Positions 24,201-33,745 of a DNA stretch of 64,000 nucleotides are shown in pieces. Source of the stretch: Eutrigla gurnardus (taxonomy: Eukaryota > Chordata > Actinopteri > Perciformes > Triglidae); assembly GCA_963514095.1 (NCBI GenBank), contig OY741271.1, forward strand, positions 23,758,119 through 23,822,118, given 5' to 3'. The translations under genes and the position numbers were made by a program. Each line of letters opens with the position of its first letter. The stretch's first letter is position 1. The notes beneath the pieces were generated by a model. It was not told where the DNA came from. It searched no databases and worked only from the letters and a program-made list of their open reading frames with translations.

Positions 24201-26882
24201 TGCATCGTGAAACTGACACCACAGTGCAGTGAATAAACACAGCATGCCATTAATTCCTGCTTTTGCCTTTTCCTCCTTCAGATGCACAGATGTCCTGATG
24301 CATAGATGATTTCTGATATATGATGTATCGCGTATCGCAGAATCGTGATATCATGGTTATCGTGATATCATGGTTAACGTGAGTGACTGTGATTCCCGCC
24401 CCTCTACTTTAAACCTGCAGTGAATTCTTTCCTGTGGGAACCAAACAAACTGCAGCTGACGAGCTGATTGACCTCATCATCTTGTCTTTGTTTACAGCTG
24501 GTAAGCAGATACGTGCGGGCCGTGGGATTACCAGCCGGCCGCTCATCAAACGGGGAGAGAGGAATGTTCCAGGCCGAGTTATTCCATTCATGCATAGGTG
24601 TACATGGGCACGCGGCTCGGCGGACAATCGAAGTGTTTCCTTTTTCCTGATGCCGACGGAAAGAACGTTTGTAGCGAGACAGTTTCAGCGCTCACGTTCA
24701 ACAACAGCAACAACAGGAAATCCAAAAAGGAAGCGGCCACTTGCACCTCTCTCTCAACAAAAGAAATTCCTCTGCTCACCAAAGTGAGTAAGATAGTAGA
24801 AATGCTAGTTATTTATTAGCCGAAGGTCTACAAAAACAAGCCCACCCCCGCCCCCGCTTCATTCCCACCATGCCCTAGTTTTCCGGTTTGATGAAAAAGC
24901 AACCCCATTAGAGGTCTACTTCCAGTCATGCATGTGGACTTAATTATGATTAAAACACTATCACGGCGATTACGACAGCGACATCTGCAACCGCGTGCTA
25001 CGACGGGCTTCGAATGTCTGGGAAGCACTTTTGTAATTGGACAGACGTGTCAGATGGCCGAGGATCCAGGCGGCTCTCTAAACCTCTGTCAACAACTGCA
25101 GTGCTGACGAAGCATCTGGATGCCGCACGCTGGCGACGGCGGCACAAGGTCACTTTGGATAATGATTTAGGGAGGTTGAAATGTGTTTGTATGTGAGGCG
25201 GTGGCCAAAGGTGAAGGTACAGTTGAGGGAGGAATCATTAGGTTATTTGTCTTCTGGGCCGAAGAGATTGTTGCAATTAAACTGAAGCTATCTTGTCACG
25301 AGATCCTGTTCATCCTTCTTTTAAAGAAATAAAACTCTTGAATTAATAAGCAGTCGAATGTAATCCTGTTCAGCTAGTGGATGCTGCTCCCGCCCTATTT
25401 GTTCTGGTGGGACAATTAGCTTCTGGTGGCTAACGTTAGCATCCTGCTGAGGTACGAAGTAGTGATGACCCCGTTTCATCCCGATAGCGAAACCTGAGTC
25501 GTTCTTTTATGTGTAACATCAGGCTTGACTTCAACATAGCTTTCCTAACTTCATGAAACAAATGAATGCATTGAGATTTGATGAATTATTAAAATAATGA
25601 GGTGTAAATTTACCTTTTGTAAAAGGTGAAAGTGCAACAAAATTCAAGGATAAAATATATTTATGAATTAAACATTGGAATAAATGGATTAATTAAATAG
25701 ATTGGCTAGATTGGAAAAAACCCAATCTAGTCAGTATTGGTATCAGTGCATCCCTACATTGTGTTCCCTTTTTTTGTGATAAATCATTTAAAGGGTTATC
25801 TGTGAAGTCAGCAAACTGCCTCCGTTACACAGAAATCTGTATCCAAAGTTTGCAAACATTAGCGCTGTAACAAATTCTTTTTTTTATCAATTAATCTGCG
25901 GATTCTTCTCTCAATTGATTGAAGTTTGGTGAAAAAGCCCCAAATCTTCCATAATGTGAGAAAAGCATAAAATCCTCACATTTCAGACACAGAATGAATG
26001 TTTTTTAAATGATAAAGTAGCTGCTGATTAAAGATGAATTGCAGCTCAAGTAAACGGATCAGTGAATGTCAGAATCAGTTTGATTGGACAACGAAGCCAG
26101 AGTTAGTGTGTAGCTGCTCAGACTCCTGTAGTGTATTAGTATTGTATGACTTTAGACCAACCTATCAGGATCAGGCAGACTGTTATATATTCAGTTTTAA
26201 GGTGGAATGGACAGGACTGCTGTAAAAGCAGCTGAATGTGGGAGGCATGTCGCCGTTGCATAAGCGTGTGAGCAGTAAAGTGGGAGGATAGTGCATGTTG
26301 GAGTTGCAGATGTGTGCAGATGGAGTCACGTGACATTGGCACCGTGTGATACATTTTTGGTGATGGCTGATGGTTCACGTCCTGTTCTCAGTCACCGGGC
26401 GGCTACGACTGGCCAGGGGGGCAGGAAATGACACAATTCCTGCTGAAAGGGTAGAAGTCTGGGGGGCTTTTAATGCAAACCAGATGTCTGCTCTGCGACA
26501 AGACGCCCACATAATAAAACAACCGTTTGTTCAAGCAGACCGACCAATGCTGCGTTCAAATGCACCGATCCCAACCGGTCCCTAAATAAGAGAAGCGCGG
26601 TGATATTTCCGTGCCATCTCACGGTACCGAGCAGCGACTGATGCCGCGTGAATGCACCACGTCCCCCCCCCTCCCCCCTTTTTTCCCGGTTTAATATTTC
26701 CATGTACCTGAACTAACGAGGCGTCGACCCGCTTACTTACCACGTAACTGCAAGTCACTGTGACCGATAAAGGGCTTAAATGTCTTCAGTATGTCTGCGT
26801 TTCTGACTCTGCCTGAGCCTGAGCTGCCTCCTCCGGTGGAGTAGAAATAATCCAGCAGCGACTCTTCACTCACATCATTCAT
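11218..26882 (-). CDS. sowah: Sosondowah (SOWAH) family ankyrin-repeat protein, intron-containing
   Basis: Ten exons join without a phase conflict into 343 codons. The N-terminal SOWAH domain (about residues 5-95, winged-helix-like) begins MNDVSEESLLDYF and includes GRVRNADILKTFKPF, EEFKLIIDRIAVVK and EKYLVLKKKYR. A low-complexity polar linker follows, then LDPIEKEWIY and DFTS, ankyrin repeats with TALHWAAKHGN, ADVNTKS, GYTPLHIAALHGH and LRDYSGHFACHYL, and a basic C-terminus RNRKLASLFHSKKKWG. These are the family's hallmark segments; the biochemical role of SOWAH proteins is poorly known. The human SOWAHA-D genes are intronless, so ten exons mark this as the ancestral intron-bearing form. It lies next to irx7 on the same strand. 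One or two residues (Gly-Phe/Tyr) expected before TALHW are missing, so one tiny exon may be unplaced. Confidence 0.88.
11572..11667 (-). CDS. sowah: sowah exon 9: end of ankyrin region
   Basis: Acceptor CATCAG and donor C/GTGAGT. Encodes AKENLRDYSGHFACHYL and a short acidic stretch; phase 1 at both ends agrees with its neighbours. Confidence 0.88.
11919..11991 (-). CDS. sowah: sowah exon 8: ankyrin repeat GYTPLHIAALHGH
   Basis: Acceptor CTCTGCAG and donor G/GTAAAA. Encodes a canonical ankyrin TPLHxAAxxGH turn followed by RHILDLLVITYG. Confidence 0.9.
11992..13829 (-). other. sowah: sowah intron 7
   Basis: No coding exon or classified repeat recognised. It contains moderately complex sequence around 13080-13260 and 13260-13530; nothing supportable beyond that. 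Confidence 0.4.
13830..13916 (-). CDS. sowah: sowah exon 7: ankyrin repeat TALHWAAKHGN
   Basis: Acceptor TTCCACACAG and donor TCA/GTGGGT. Twenty-nine codons encode TALHWAAKHGNGDMAALV and the segment ending GADVNTKS, the signature of the SOWAH ankyrin region. Confidence 0.9.
13917..17092 (-). other. sowah: sowah intron 6
   Basis: About 3.2 kb. Contains complex GC-balanced sequence at 15290-15850 and 16330-16720 that could be regulatory, and an isolated acceptor/donor pair at 16958-16966 framing just three bases. No other exon seen. Confidence 0.4.
16960..16962 (-). CDS. sowah: Possible 3-nt microexon (GGG, Gly) of sowah
   Basis: The - strand reads CTTCTCAG, then GGG, then a consensus donor GTAAGT. 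It falls between the DFTS microexon and the TALHW exon, where the family has a Gly followed by an aromatic residue. A single Gly would fit phase but leave the aromatic missing. Speculative. Confidence 0.12.
17093..17104 (-). CDS. sowah: sowah exon 6: 12-nt microexon encoding DFTS
   Basis: Acceptor AACCAG and consensus donor GTGAGT bracket exactly GACTTCACCTCA. Asp-Phe-x-Ser is what SOWAH proteins carry between the KK of the preceding exon and the TALHW repeat, and phase 0 at both ends fits. Confidence 0.7.
18088..18189 (-). CDS. sowah: sowah exon 5: LDPIEKEW segment
   Basis: Acceptor GATAG and donor AAG/GTATTC. Encodes LDPIEKEWIYSAAGARVPD and LSQLLRQDPSLANKK, the first ankyrin-like helix pair, equivalent to LDPLEHEW in human SOWAH proteins. 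Confidence 0.9.
18217..18259. repeat. (CA)n microsatellite
   Basis: About 21 CA units in sowah intron 4, 28 bases from the exon 5 acceptor; a (GA)n tract lies between. Confidence 0.9.
18534..18590 (-). CDS. sowah: sowah exon 4: acidic/Ser linker
   Basis: Acceptor TTTCCAG and donor GTGAGT. Nineteen codons, SESEQDEECSGSMGSAAVA, a linker matching in character the acidic stretch before LDP in the family. Confidence 0.82.
18591..22007 (-). other. sowah: sowah intron 3
   Basis: About 3.4 kb; no coding exon. Contains a sliver resembling hAT-type termini (GATACGG...GGCTCTAA, about 20048-20085) and an AT-rich near-palindromic region at 21115-21185. Confidence 0.4.
22008..22229 (-). CDS. sowah: sowah exon 3: end of SOWAH domain and polar linker
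   Basis: Acceptor GTCGCAG and donor GAG/GTGAAT. Starts GEKYLVLKKKYRQML, the conserved end of the N-terminal domain, then a Pro/Ser/Asp-rich linker of about 55 residues. Confidence 0.88.
22789..22850 (-). CDS. sowah: sowah exon 2: SOWAH-domain core
   Basis: Acceptor CCCCCGCAG and donor AAT/GTGAGT. Encodes KYREEFKLIIDRIAVVKSE; its first two bases complete the Ala codon split with exon 1. Confidence 0.88.
23363..23809 (+). mobile_element. hAT-like MITE copy 1 with 8-bp target duplication
   Basis: Starts TAGGGGTGAGTA and ends with the imperfect inverse ACCCACCTCTA. It is flanked on both sides by GATTCCAT (23355-23362 and 23810-23817), a perfect 8-bp duplication typical of hAT transposition. 447 bp with no transposase ORF. 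A 31-bp unit is repeated about 3.8 times inside (23388-23505). A second copy in reverse orientation is at 57517-57818. Confidence 0.88.
23388..23505. repeat. 31-bp tandem repeat inside the MITE
   Basis: Units start at 23388, 23419, 23450 and 23481 (last partial). Each contains the perfect palindrome GATACGTATC. The copy at 57517-57818 carries a shorter form. Confidence 0.92.
23905..24130. mobile_element. Probable LINE/SINE 3' fragment
   Basis: ATAATAATAATG then TTTATTTATTTACATGGCACC, followed by a stretch ending in A-rich sequence, the typical look of fish non-LTR retrotransposon tails. Family not assigned. Confidence 0.3.
25590..25760. mobile_element. Degenerate hAT-like terminal fragment with a hairpin
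   Basis: Ends TATTGGTATCAGTGCATCCCTA, like the GGTATCGGTGCATCCCTA termini of fish hAT MITEs. It contains a perfect 9-bp inverted repeat CTAGATTGG / CCAATCTAG (25706-25714 and 25722-25730). The other end was not found. Confidence 0.3.
26741..26882 (-). CDS. sowah: sowah exon 1: start and first half of SOWAH domain
   Basis: ATG at 26882-26880 opens MNDVSEESLLDYFYSTGGG, continuing through GRVRNADILKTFKPFIGH to donor CGTG/GTAAGTAAG. The GGR(V)xNxxL pattern is the family's start. The phase (one base over) matches exon 2. Confidence 0.88.
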
Positions 26883-27420
26883 CTCAGCTCAGTGTTTGTG
26901 ACGTCTTTAGCAGCGACCTGGACGCGTTTCTGTTTTTAAAAAAAGATGTTTTTCCTTTAATTCTCTCCGAAGGCTATTTTTCTCTCCACCATAATGCAGT
27001 CCTCTTGGCTAATTTGTTGTAGTACATATCTAAACTTCACTCCACCCAGAGGAGCTGCCGCTGCGCCTCCTCCTCCTCCTCCTCCTCCTCCTGTTAACCC
27101 TTTAAAGACACCCGCATCTTATTCTCACACGTTGGCCTCAGTTTTGGGATGCAGCTGCTCGACTTTGATTTCGACTTCAGGACACCAGATGAGCTGTGAG
27201 GTCATCGCTGAAGAGTGTTCGCGTTGTACTAATTATGCAAAGTGATCGTGAACGTCTCATATTGATGGAGTCCATCCATACAGAGTACTTTTATGCTCGT
27301 TATGCCTATTTATATTGTAGTTTCCTGATATCAAATTAGTCACCAAATAAGTGTAAGATCAGTGTCGCACATTCCCAGAAATACTGGAGAACGGTGCTGT
27401 TTCAGCAGTCCGTCCAGGTG
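26883..27420. other. Upstream region of sowah (presumed promoter/5' UTR)
   Basis: Contains a (CTC)n tract at about 27067-27090 and no clear TATA box. Assigned as promoter only from position. Confidence 0.3.
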
Positions 27421-28160
27421 GTACTAGTACAAGTACTAATATTATAGCGTAGAAATATTCAAGTAAAAATAAATAAGACCAAAGTGTAGAAATATTTAAG
27501 TAAAAGTATTCACCAGAGTGTAGAAATATTCAAGTAAAAATAAATAAGACCAGAGTGTAGAAATATGTAAGTACAAGTGCTAATACTGTAGAAATATTAA
27601 AGTAAAAGTATTCACCAGAGTATAGAAATATTCAAGTAAAAATAAATAAGACCAGAGTGTAGAAATATTCAAGTACAAGTGCTAATACTGTAGAAATATT
27701 CAAGTAAAAGTATTCACCAGAGTATAGAAATATTCAAGTAAAATAACTAATACCAGAGTGTAGAAAATACTGTAGAAATATTTAAGTACAGGTACTAATA
27801 CTGTAGAAATATTCAAGTAAAAATACTAATACCATGTAGAAATATTCAAGTACCAATACCAGAGTGTAGAAATATTCAAGTAAAAATACTAATACCATGT
27901 AGAAATATTCAAGTAAACGTACTTTTACTGTCGACATATTCAAGTACAGGTACTAATACCGTAGAAATATTCAAGTACAAGTACCAATACCAGAGTGTAG
28001 AAATATTCAAGTAAAAATACTAATACCATGTGGAAATATTAAAGTAAAAGTACTTATACTGTAGAAATATTCAAGTACAGGTACTTATACCGTAGAAATA
28101 TTCAAGTTCAAGTACCAATACCAGAGTGTAGAAATATTCAAGTAAATGTAGAGTGTAGAA
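27421..28160. repeat. Minisatellite, about 33-36 bp unit
   Basis: Some twenty imperfect copies built on TAGAAATATTCAAGTA followed by AAAATACTAATACCAG or AAAGTATTCACCAGAG variants. It lies 0.5 kb upstream of the sowah start codon. Confidence 0.9.
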
Positions 28161-28634
28161 ATACTGAATTAATTAAAATACTGCATAATAGTGTAATGCA
28201 ATAATATCTGAATCACAATGTTAAAAATAAGCCAAACTTTTTGGAAAGTCGTGCGTTTCTTGCAGCCAGTGGCGGCGCCAGAGTATTTTTTCTGGTTCAA
28301 CTACGGTGGGGCTAACTCATACGACGGTGGGGCTAAAATCAATGTCAGAATTTCAATGTGAATATATGACAACACCCAGTGGCGCTGCCAGCCGGAATCC
28401 AGTACGCACTGGGAGGACTTTTTTTGAAGGTGGAAAAAAAAATTGATGCTGCTGAACCGGGCCGGATGCAGCCGCATTTGAGAGGACGATCGCGCGTGTG
28501 TGCGCAATTAGCGTGTGTTGGCCCCTCTCCACTACACAATACAGCTCGGCTCTAGTCTCGTCACCTCTCTGCTGCTGAGCACTGTGGGCCGAGCCGATGC
28601 ATGTCTCTCTCCCCGGGCCGGCAGAGTTATCATA

Positions 28635-28992
28635 CAGGTGTCAACAGTGCGTCCGTAGTTTTATCCAACACGCCCGCCACCGCCATCTGTTGTTCCGTCC
28701 GACGACGTTTAAAAACAAATGTATCCATGATCAATGTTGACCAGCTTACTAACGTTAACTTAACGTGAGTGACTATAAGCCGCTAACGCGAACTGCTAGA
28801 GCCAGGTAGCTTACAAACTAGTAGCCTGCTGTCTCTGTGTCGAGCAGACACTAAAAGCGGGCTCACATGAGTGACGTTTACGTACGGACAGTACAGTCTG
28901 TTAATGAACCCTGATCAGTGACAGTTGTCATCGCAGCTGCCTGAATGCCGTTACGACGTGACGTGGTGCTGCTGTTGAACTCCACACTTTTC
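28635..28992 (+). repeat. 358-bp direct repeat, copy 1
   Basis: Begins CAGGTGTCAACAGTGCGTCC; nearly identical to 31643-32000 (a few substitutions noticed). Confidence 0.85.
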
Positions 28993-29220
28993 ACATGGGA
29001 GAGAGAGGGGGATGTGATTTTTAACAATTTAAAATATTTTTTTATGAATATATTCTGACTGACTTTTTCGTGAATTTTCGACATGCTATAGCATGACCTT
29101 TTTTTAACAATATGATCAAGGCTTTTTTTTTTTAAAGAGTATTTTCTTGCATAGACACCTTTGTATTTAGCGGGATAGAGAGGAAACATGGGAGAGAGAG
29201 GGGGATGTGACATGTATCAA

Positions 29221-29310
29221 AGGATCTCCAGCCGGGATTCGAACCTGAGGCTGCTGCATATATCAGACATGGGTAAATGGCATGCACTCTAACCACTCAA
29301 CCACCTGCCT
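29221..29310 (-). repeat. tRNA-like module 1 (Pol III box A/B) in the array
   Basis: The - strand reads GTGGTTGAGTGGTTAGAGTGC (box A-like) and later GGTTCGAATCCCG (box B consensus), as in tRNA-derived SINE heads. The acceptor stem does not pair, so it is not a working tRNA gene. Copies recur at 30007-30096 and 30874-30963, with partial copies near 30495-30540 and 31362-31407. Confidence 0.6.
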
Positions 29311-30006
29311 GCCTGCCATGAATAAGCCTTTTTATGACTGTTTTGGACTCACTACACTCAGATTTTGATTGAAACGCGATATAGAAGCATATGTTAGGAC
29401 TTTTACATCATTTTTACAACATTTTATGAATTTTGTCGATTTTTCACTTTTTTTCCGACATGCTATAGTATGACTTTTTTTTTCCTTGAAAAAGTTGACC
29501 ATGGCTTTTTATGGCTGTTTTGGACTCACTACACTGAGACTAGGCGCGTCAAGCGAGATGAGCGATTTTAATGCCTTTTTAACAATTTAAAATATTTTTT
29601 TATGAATATATCCTGACTGACTTTTTCGTGAATTTTCGACGTGCTATAGTATGACTTTTTTTTGGGGGGGGGAATATGACTAAGCCTTTTTATAACTGTT
29701 TTGCACTCACTACACTCAGATTTTGATTGACACGCGATATAGAAGCATATGTTAGGACTTTTACATCATTTTTACAACATTTTATGAATTTTGTCGATTT
29801 TTCACTTTTTTTTCGACATGCTATAGTATGACTTTTTTTTTTCCTGAAAAAATGTATCATGGCTTTTTATGGCTGTTTTGGACTCACTACACTGAGACTT
29901 GGTGCATCAAGCGATATGAGCGATTTTTATGACTCTTTAACAATTTTAAATATTTTTTTATGAATATATTCTGACTGACTTTTTCGTGAATTTTCGACGT
30001 GCTCAA

Positions 30007-30096
30007 AGGATCTCCAGCCGGGATTCGAACCTGAGGCTGCTGCATATATCAGACATGGGTAAATGGCATGCACTCTAACCACTCAACCACCTGCCT
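30007..30096 (-). repeat. tRNA-like module 2
   Basis: Same box A and box B sequence as the module at 29221, within the 867-bp unit. Confidence 0.6.
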
Positions 30097-30873
30097 GCCT
30101 GCCATGAATAAGCCTTTTTATGACTGTTTTGGACTCACTACACTCAGATTTTGATTGAAACGCGATATAGAAGCATATGTTAGGACTTTTACATCATTTT
30201 TACAACATTTTATGAATTTTGTCGATTTTTCACTTTTTTTCCGACATGCTATAGTATGACTTTTTTTTTCCCTGAAAAAGTTGACCATGGCTTTTTATGG
30301 CTGTTTTGGACTCACTACACTGAGACTAGGCGCGTCAAGCGAGATGAGCGATTTTTATGCCTTTTTAACAATTTAAAATATTTTTTTATGAATATATCCT
30401 GACTGACTTTTTCGTGAATTTTCGACGTGCTATAGTATGACCTTATTTTGGGGGGGGGAATATGACTAAGCCTTTTTATAACTGTTTGTTTACATGGGTA
30501 AATGGCATGCACTCTAACCACTCAACCACCTGCCTGCCTGCCATGAATAAGCCTTTTTATGACTGTTTTGGACTCACTACACTCAGATTTTGATTGACAC
30601 GCGATATAGAAGCATATGTTAGGACTTTTACATCATTTTTACAACATTTTATGAATTTTGTCGATTTTTCACTTTTTTTTCGACATGCTATAGTATGACT
30701 TTTTTTTTTCCTGAAAAAATGTATCATGGCTTTTTATGGCTGTTTTGGACTCACTACACTGAGACTTGGTGCATCAAGCGATATGAGCGATTTTTATGAC
30801 TCTTTAACAATTTTAAATATTTTTTTATGAATATATTCTGACTGACTTTTTCGTGAATTTTCGACGTGCTCAA

Positions 30874-30963
30874 AGGATCTCCAGCCGGGATTCGAACCTG
30901 AGGCTGCTGCATATATCAGACATGGGTAAATGGCATGCACTCTAACCACTCAACCACCTGCCT
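30874..30963 (-). repeat. tRNA-like module 3
   Basis: Identical to the copy 867 bp to its left. Confidence 0.6.
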
Positions 30964-31642
30964 GCCTGCCATGAATAAGCCTTTTTATGACTGTTTTGGA
31001 CTCACTACACTCAGATTTTGATTGAAACGCGATATAGAAGCATATGTTAGGACTTTTACATCATTTTTACAACATTTTATGAATTTTGTCGATTTTTCAC
31101 TTTTTTTCCGACATGCTATAGTATGACTTTTTTTTTCCCTGAAAAAGTTGACCATGGCTTTTTATGGCTGTTTTGGACTCACTACACTGAGACTAGGCGC
31201 GTCAAGCGAGATGAGCGATTTTTATGCCTTTTTAACAATTTAAAATATTTTTTTATGAATATATCCTGACTGACTTTTTCGTGAATTTTCGACGTGCTAT
31301 AGTATGACCTTATTTTGGGGGGGGGAATATGACTAAGCCTTTTTATAACTGTTTGTTTACATGGGTAAATGGCATGCACTCTAACCACTCAACCACCTGC
31401 CTGCCTGCCATGAATAAGCCTTTTTATGACTGTTTTGGACTCACTACACTCAGATTTTGATTGACACGCGATATAGAAGTTTAACGATTTTTCACTTTTT
31501 TTTCGACATGCTATAGTATGACTTTTTTTTTTCTGAAAAAAAATTCATGGCTTTTTATGGCTGTTTTGGACTCACTACACTGAGACTTGGTGCATCAAGC
31601 GATATGAGCGATTTTTATGACCCGAGTGGTCATCTTCCCCTG

Positions 31643-32000
31643 CAGGTGTCAACGGTGCGTCCGTAGTTTTATCCAACACGCCCGCCACCGCCATCTGTTG
31701 TTCCGTCCGACGACGTTTAAAAACAAATGTATCCATGATCAATTTTGACCAGCTTACTAACGTTAACTTAACGTGAGTGACTATAAGCCGCTAACGCGAA
31801 CTGCTAGAGCCAGGTAGCTTACAAACTAGTAGCCTGCTGTCTCTGTGTCGAGCATACACTAAAAGCGGGCTCACATGAGTGACGTTGACGTACGGACAGT
31901 ACAGTCTGTTAATGAACCCAGATCAGTGACAGTTGTCATCGCAGCTGCCTGAATGCCGTTACGACGTGACGTGGTGCTGCTGTTGAACTCCGCACTTTTC
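31643..32000 (+). repeat. 358-bp direct repeat, copy 2
   Basis: Second copy of 28635-28992, on the right side of the array. Confidence 0.85.
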
Positions 32001-32978
32001 TTGGTTATTTTGTTGTTGTTTTTTTCTTGGTGGTTTTATGGTAGGGCTAACGGTAGGGCTGACACAATTCTTGATGGGGCTATAGCCCAACCAAGCCCCT
32101 CCCTGGCGCCGCCACTGCTTGCAACTCACTTTCTAAATGCTGCACCTGTTGTTACTGTTTGGTTTTATTGATGAAGACGTTCCCTCATGTTTCTCTTCAT
32201 GAGCTCTCGGGCCGTTTATTCAGATCACAGATTGTAAACCTGTAACCAGCACCTCCTCCCTGCTCCTCCACCTCCCGTTCTCACCAGTGATAATGGTGGA
32301 GGGCCAGTCAGTTCAGGTATTAGTCACCCCCGACACATTGTCAGATTAATTGCGTGATTGTGCTGTAAATATTAAATGCGATGTTAATCCCTCCTCTCCT
32401 ATAGCTTCTCTTTGAACGGGTTTCCATTTTAATTTGGAAATGGGTGATTTGTGTTCCATGTTTGAGGCCGCTGCTCTCAAAAAGACAATATTGTAATTAC
32501 AGTAAGCTTCTTATAAGCTGATACAATTATTGAGGTGAGGAGTTTATATTGTCGCGTGAAAGTTGGACCTTATGCTCCTTCAATTTAGAAAACAACACAA
32601 CTTCCACCAGGATAAAGACATTTGATCCTCTAGCATATGCCTCGTCTTTGTGGAATGAATTTATGCCAGAGAACAGCTGGCAATACATTATCACCTTTCT
32701 GCTCCTGTCGGGGGGGGAGGAGCTCCCACCGTGATCAGTTCATAAAGGCCTCCAAGCAAACCTGCAGTGGAAGAAGTAAAAGTGCTCATATGAAAATAGA
32801 AATATTCTTCATTGCAAGTAAAAGTCCTTCATGTGAAATCCTTCTTGAGTAAAAGTACAGAAGTATTACCAGTTAAATTTAAAAGCATTAAAAGTGCGAC
32901 TGAATATTAAATTAGGATTAAATTGTTGATGCTGATTCATCAGAAGCAGTTTACTCTTGTTGCTGTTTGAGCTGGAGC

Positions 32979-33025
32979 TAGTAGTAGTAGTAGTAGTAGT
33001 AGTACTAGTAGTAGTAGTATCATTA
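32979..33025. repeat. (TAG)n trinucleotide tract
   Basis: Runs of TAGTAG with one interruption. Confidence 0.8.
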
Positions 33026-33559
33026 GTAGTGGAGGTCATAAGATGGATCCGGGGGTCATGTGATGATTAATGTGGCAGAAATTAAGAAACGACAAACATT
33101 TTCATGTTTTTTTACTTTTCTGTAATTTCTGACAATTTTGTGAAACACTGGACACTTTTATACATTTTAGACGATAAACATATGAGAGGTGAAGTCCCTC
33201 TTTTATAGAACTGTTAAAAACTCATACATCTGAAATGTGACAAGACCTTTATTATTTTAATATTTAAATATTTAAATTGTCACAAGCCAAAACAAATTCT
33301 GAACCACTCATACTATCTTACATTTTTTTTTTAAAAAGATGATCATTTAATTTTTTTTTTAGATAAAATTCTATCCTGAAAAGTAACGAGTCATTACTGC
33401 TGTCAAATACATGTAATGGAGTAGAAAGTACAGTATTACTCTATGAATATATATGATGCAGTTGTATAACATAGTAAAATAGTACATGCACCTCAGAATT
33501 GTACTTAGCAGTACTTGTGAATGGAATTAGTTAGGAAGATGAGAAGTAGTGCAATTACA

Positions 33560-33745
33560 ATGTCAATGTCAATTTTATTTATTTAGTGCTTCACAATAAA
33601 GTACAAAATCAATAAACTAAGGCACAAAAAAGAAAACGGCTACAGATAAAATCAGTTTAAAAAATTTAAAACGTGTCCGGGGGCAAAATCCAAAAACGTA
33701 TACATTTAATATGTAATCAAAATAATCACAAGGAATACTATCAGT
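33560..33745. mobile_element. Probable retrotransposon 3' fragment
   Basis: TCAATTTTATTTATTTAGTGC followed by an A-rich stretch, like the tail at 23905-24130. Family uncertain. Confidence 0.25.

Larger units (their letters stand above)
22851..26740 (-). other. sowah: sowah intron 1
   Basis: About 3.9 kb. Holds a complete hAT-like MITE (23363-23809), a probable retrotransposon 3' tail (23905-24130), a hairpin-bearing AT-rich repeat (25590-25760) and a complex GC-balanced block at 24410-24790. No other exon seen. Confidence 0.5.
28993..31642. repeat. Tandem satellite-like array within the hAT element
   Basis: Subunits of about 380-390 bp share GGACTCACTACACTSAGA and TGCTATAGTATGAC. A higher-order duplication of 867 bp is visible (30004 onward versus 30871 onward, almost identical for about 610 bp), and an earlier copy starts at 29218. 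Confidence 0.85.
28267..32117. mobile_element. 3.85-kb non-autonomous hAT-like element with satellite interior
   Basis: Perfect 15-bp terminal inverted repeats CAGTGGCGGCGCCAG (28267-28281 and 32103-32117), with flanking 8-bp target sites CTTGCAGC (28259-28266) and CTTGCAAC (32118-32125), 7 of 8 identical. Both features fit the hAT superfamily. No transposase ORF is present. Inside are two 358-bp direct repeats (28635-28992 and 31643-32000) bounding about 2.65 kb of tandem AT-rich units that contain tRNA-like segments. Confidence 0.85.

Noticed and set aside
29221..29310. Functional tRNA gene
   Set aside because: Box A and box B are present but the acceptor stem does not pair and the segment recurs as part of a satellite unit, so it is tRNA-derived at most.
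28993..31642. CRISPR-like or LTR structure
   Set aside because: Repeat units are hundreds of bases, AT-rich and tandem without spacers, and the flanking direct repeats lack LTR signals; a vertebrate satellite inside a DNA transposon explains them.
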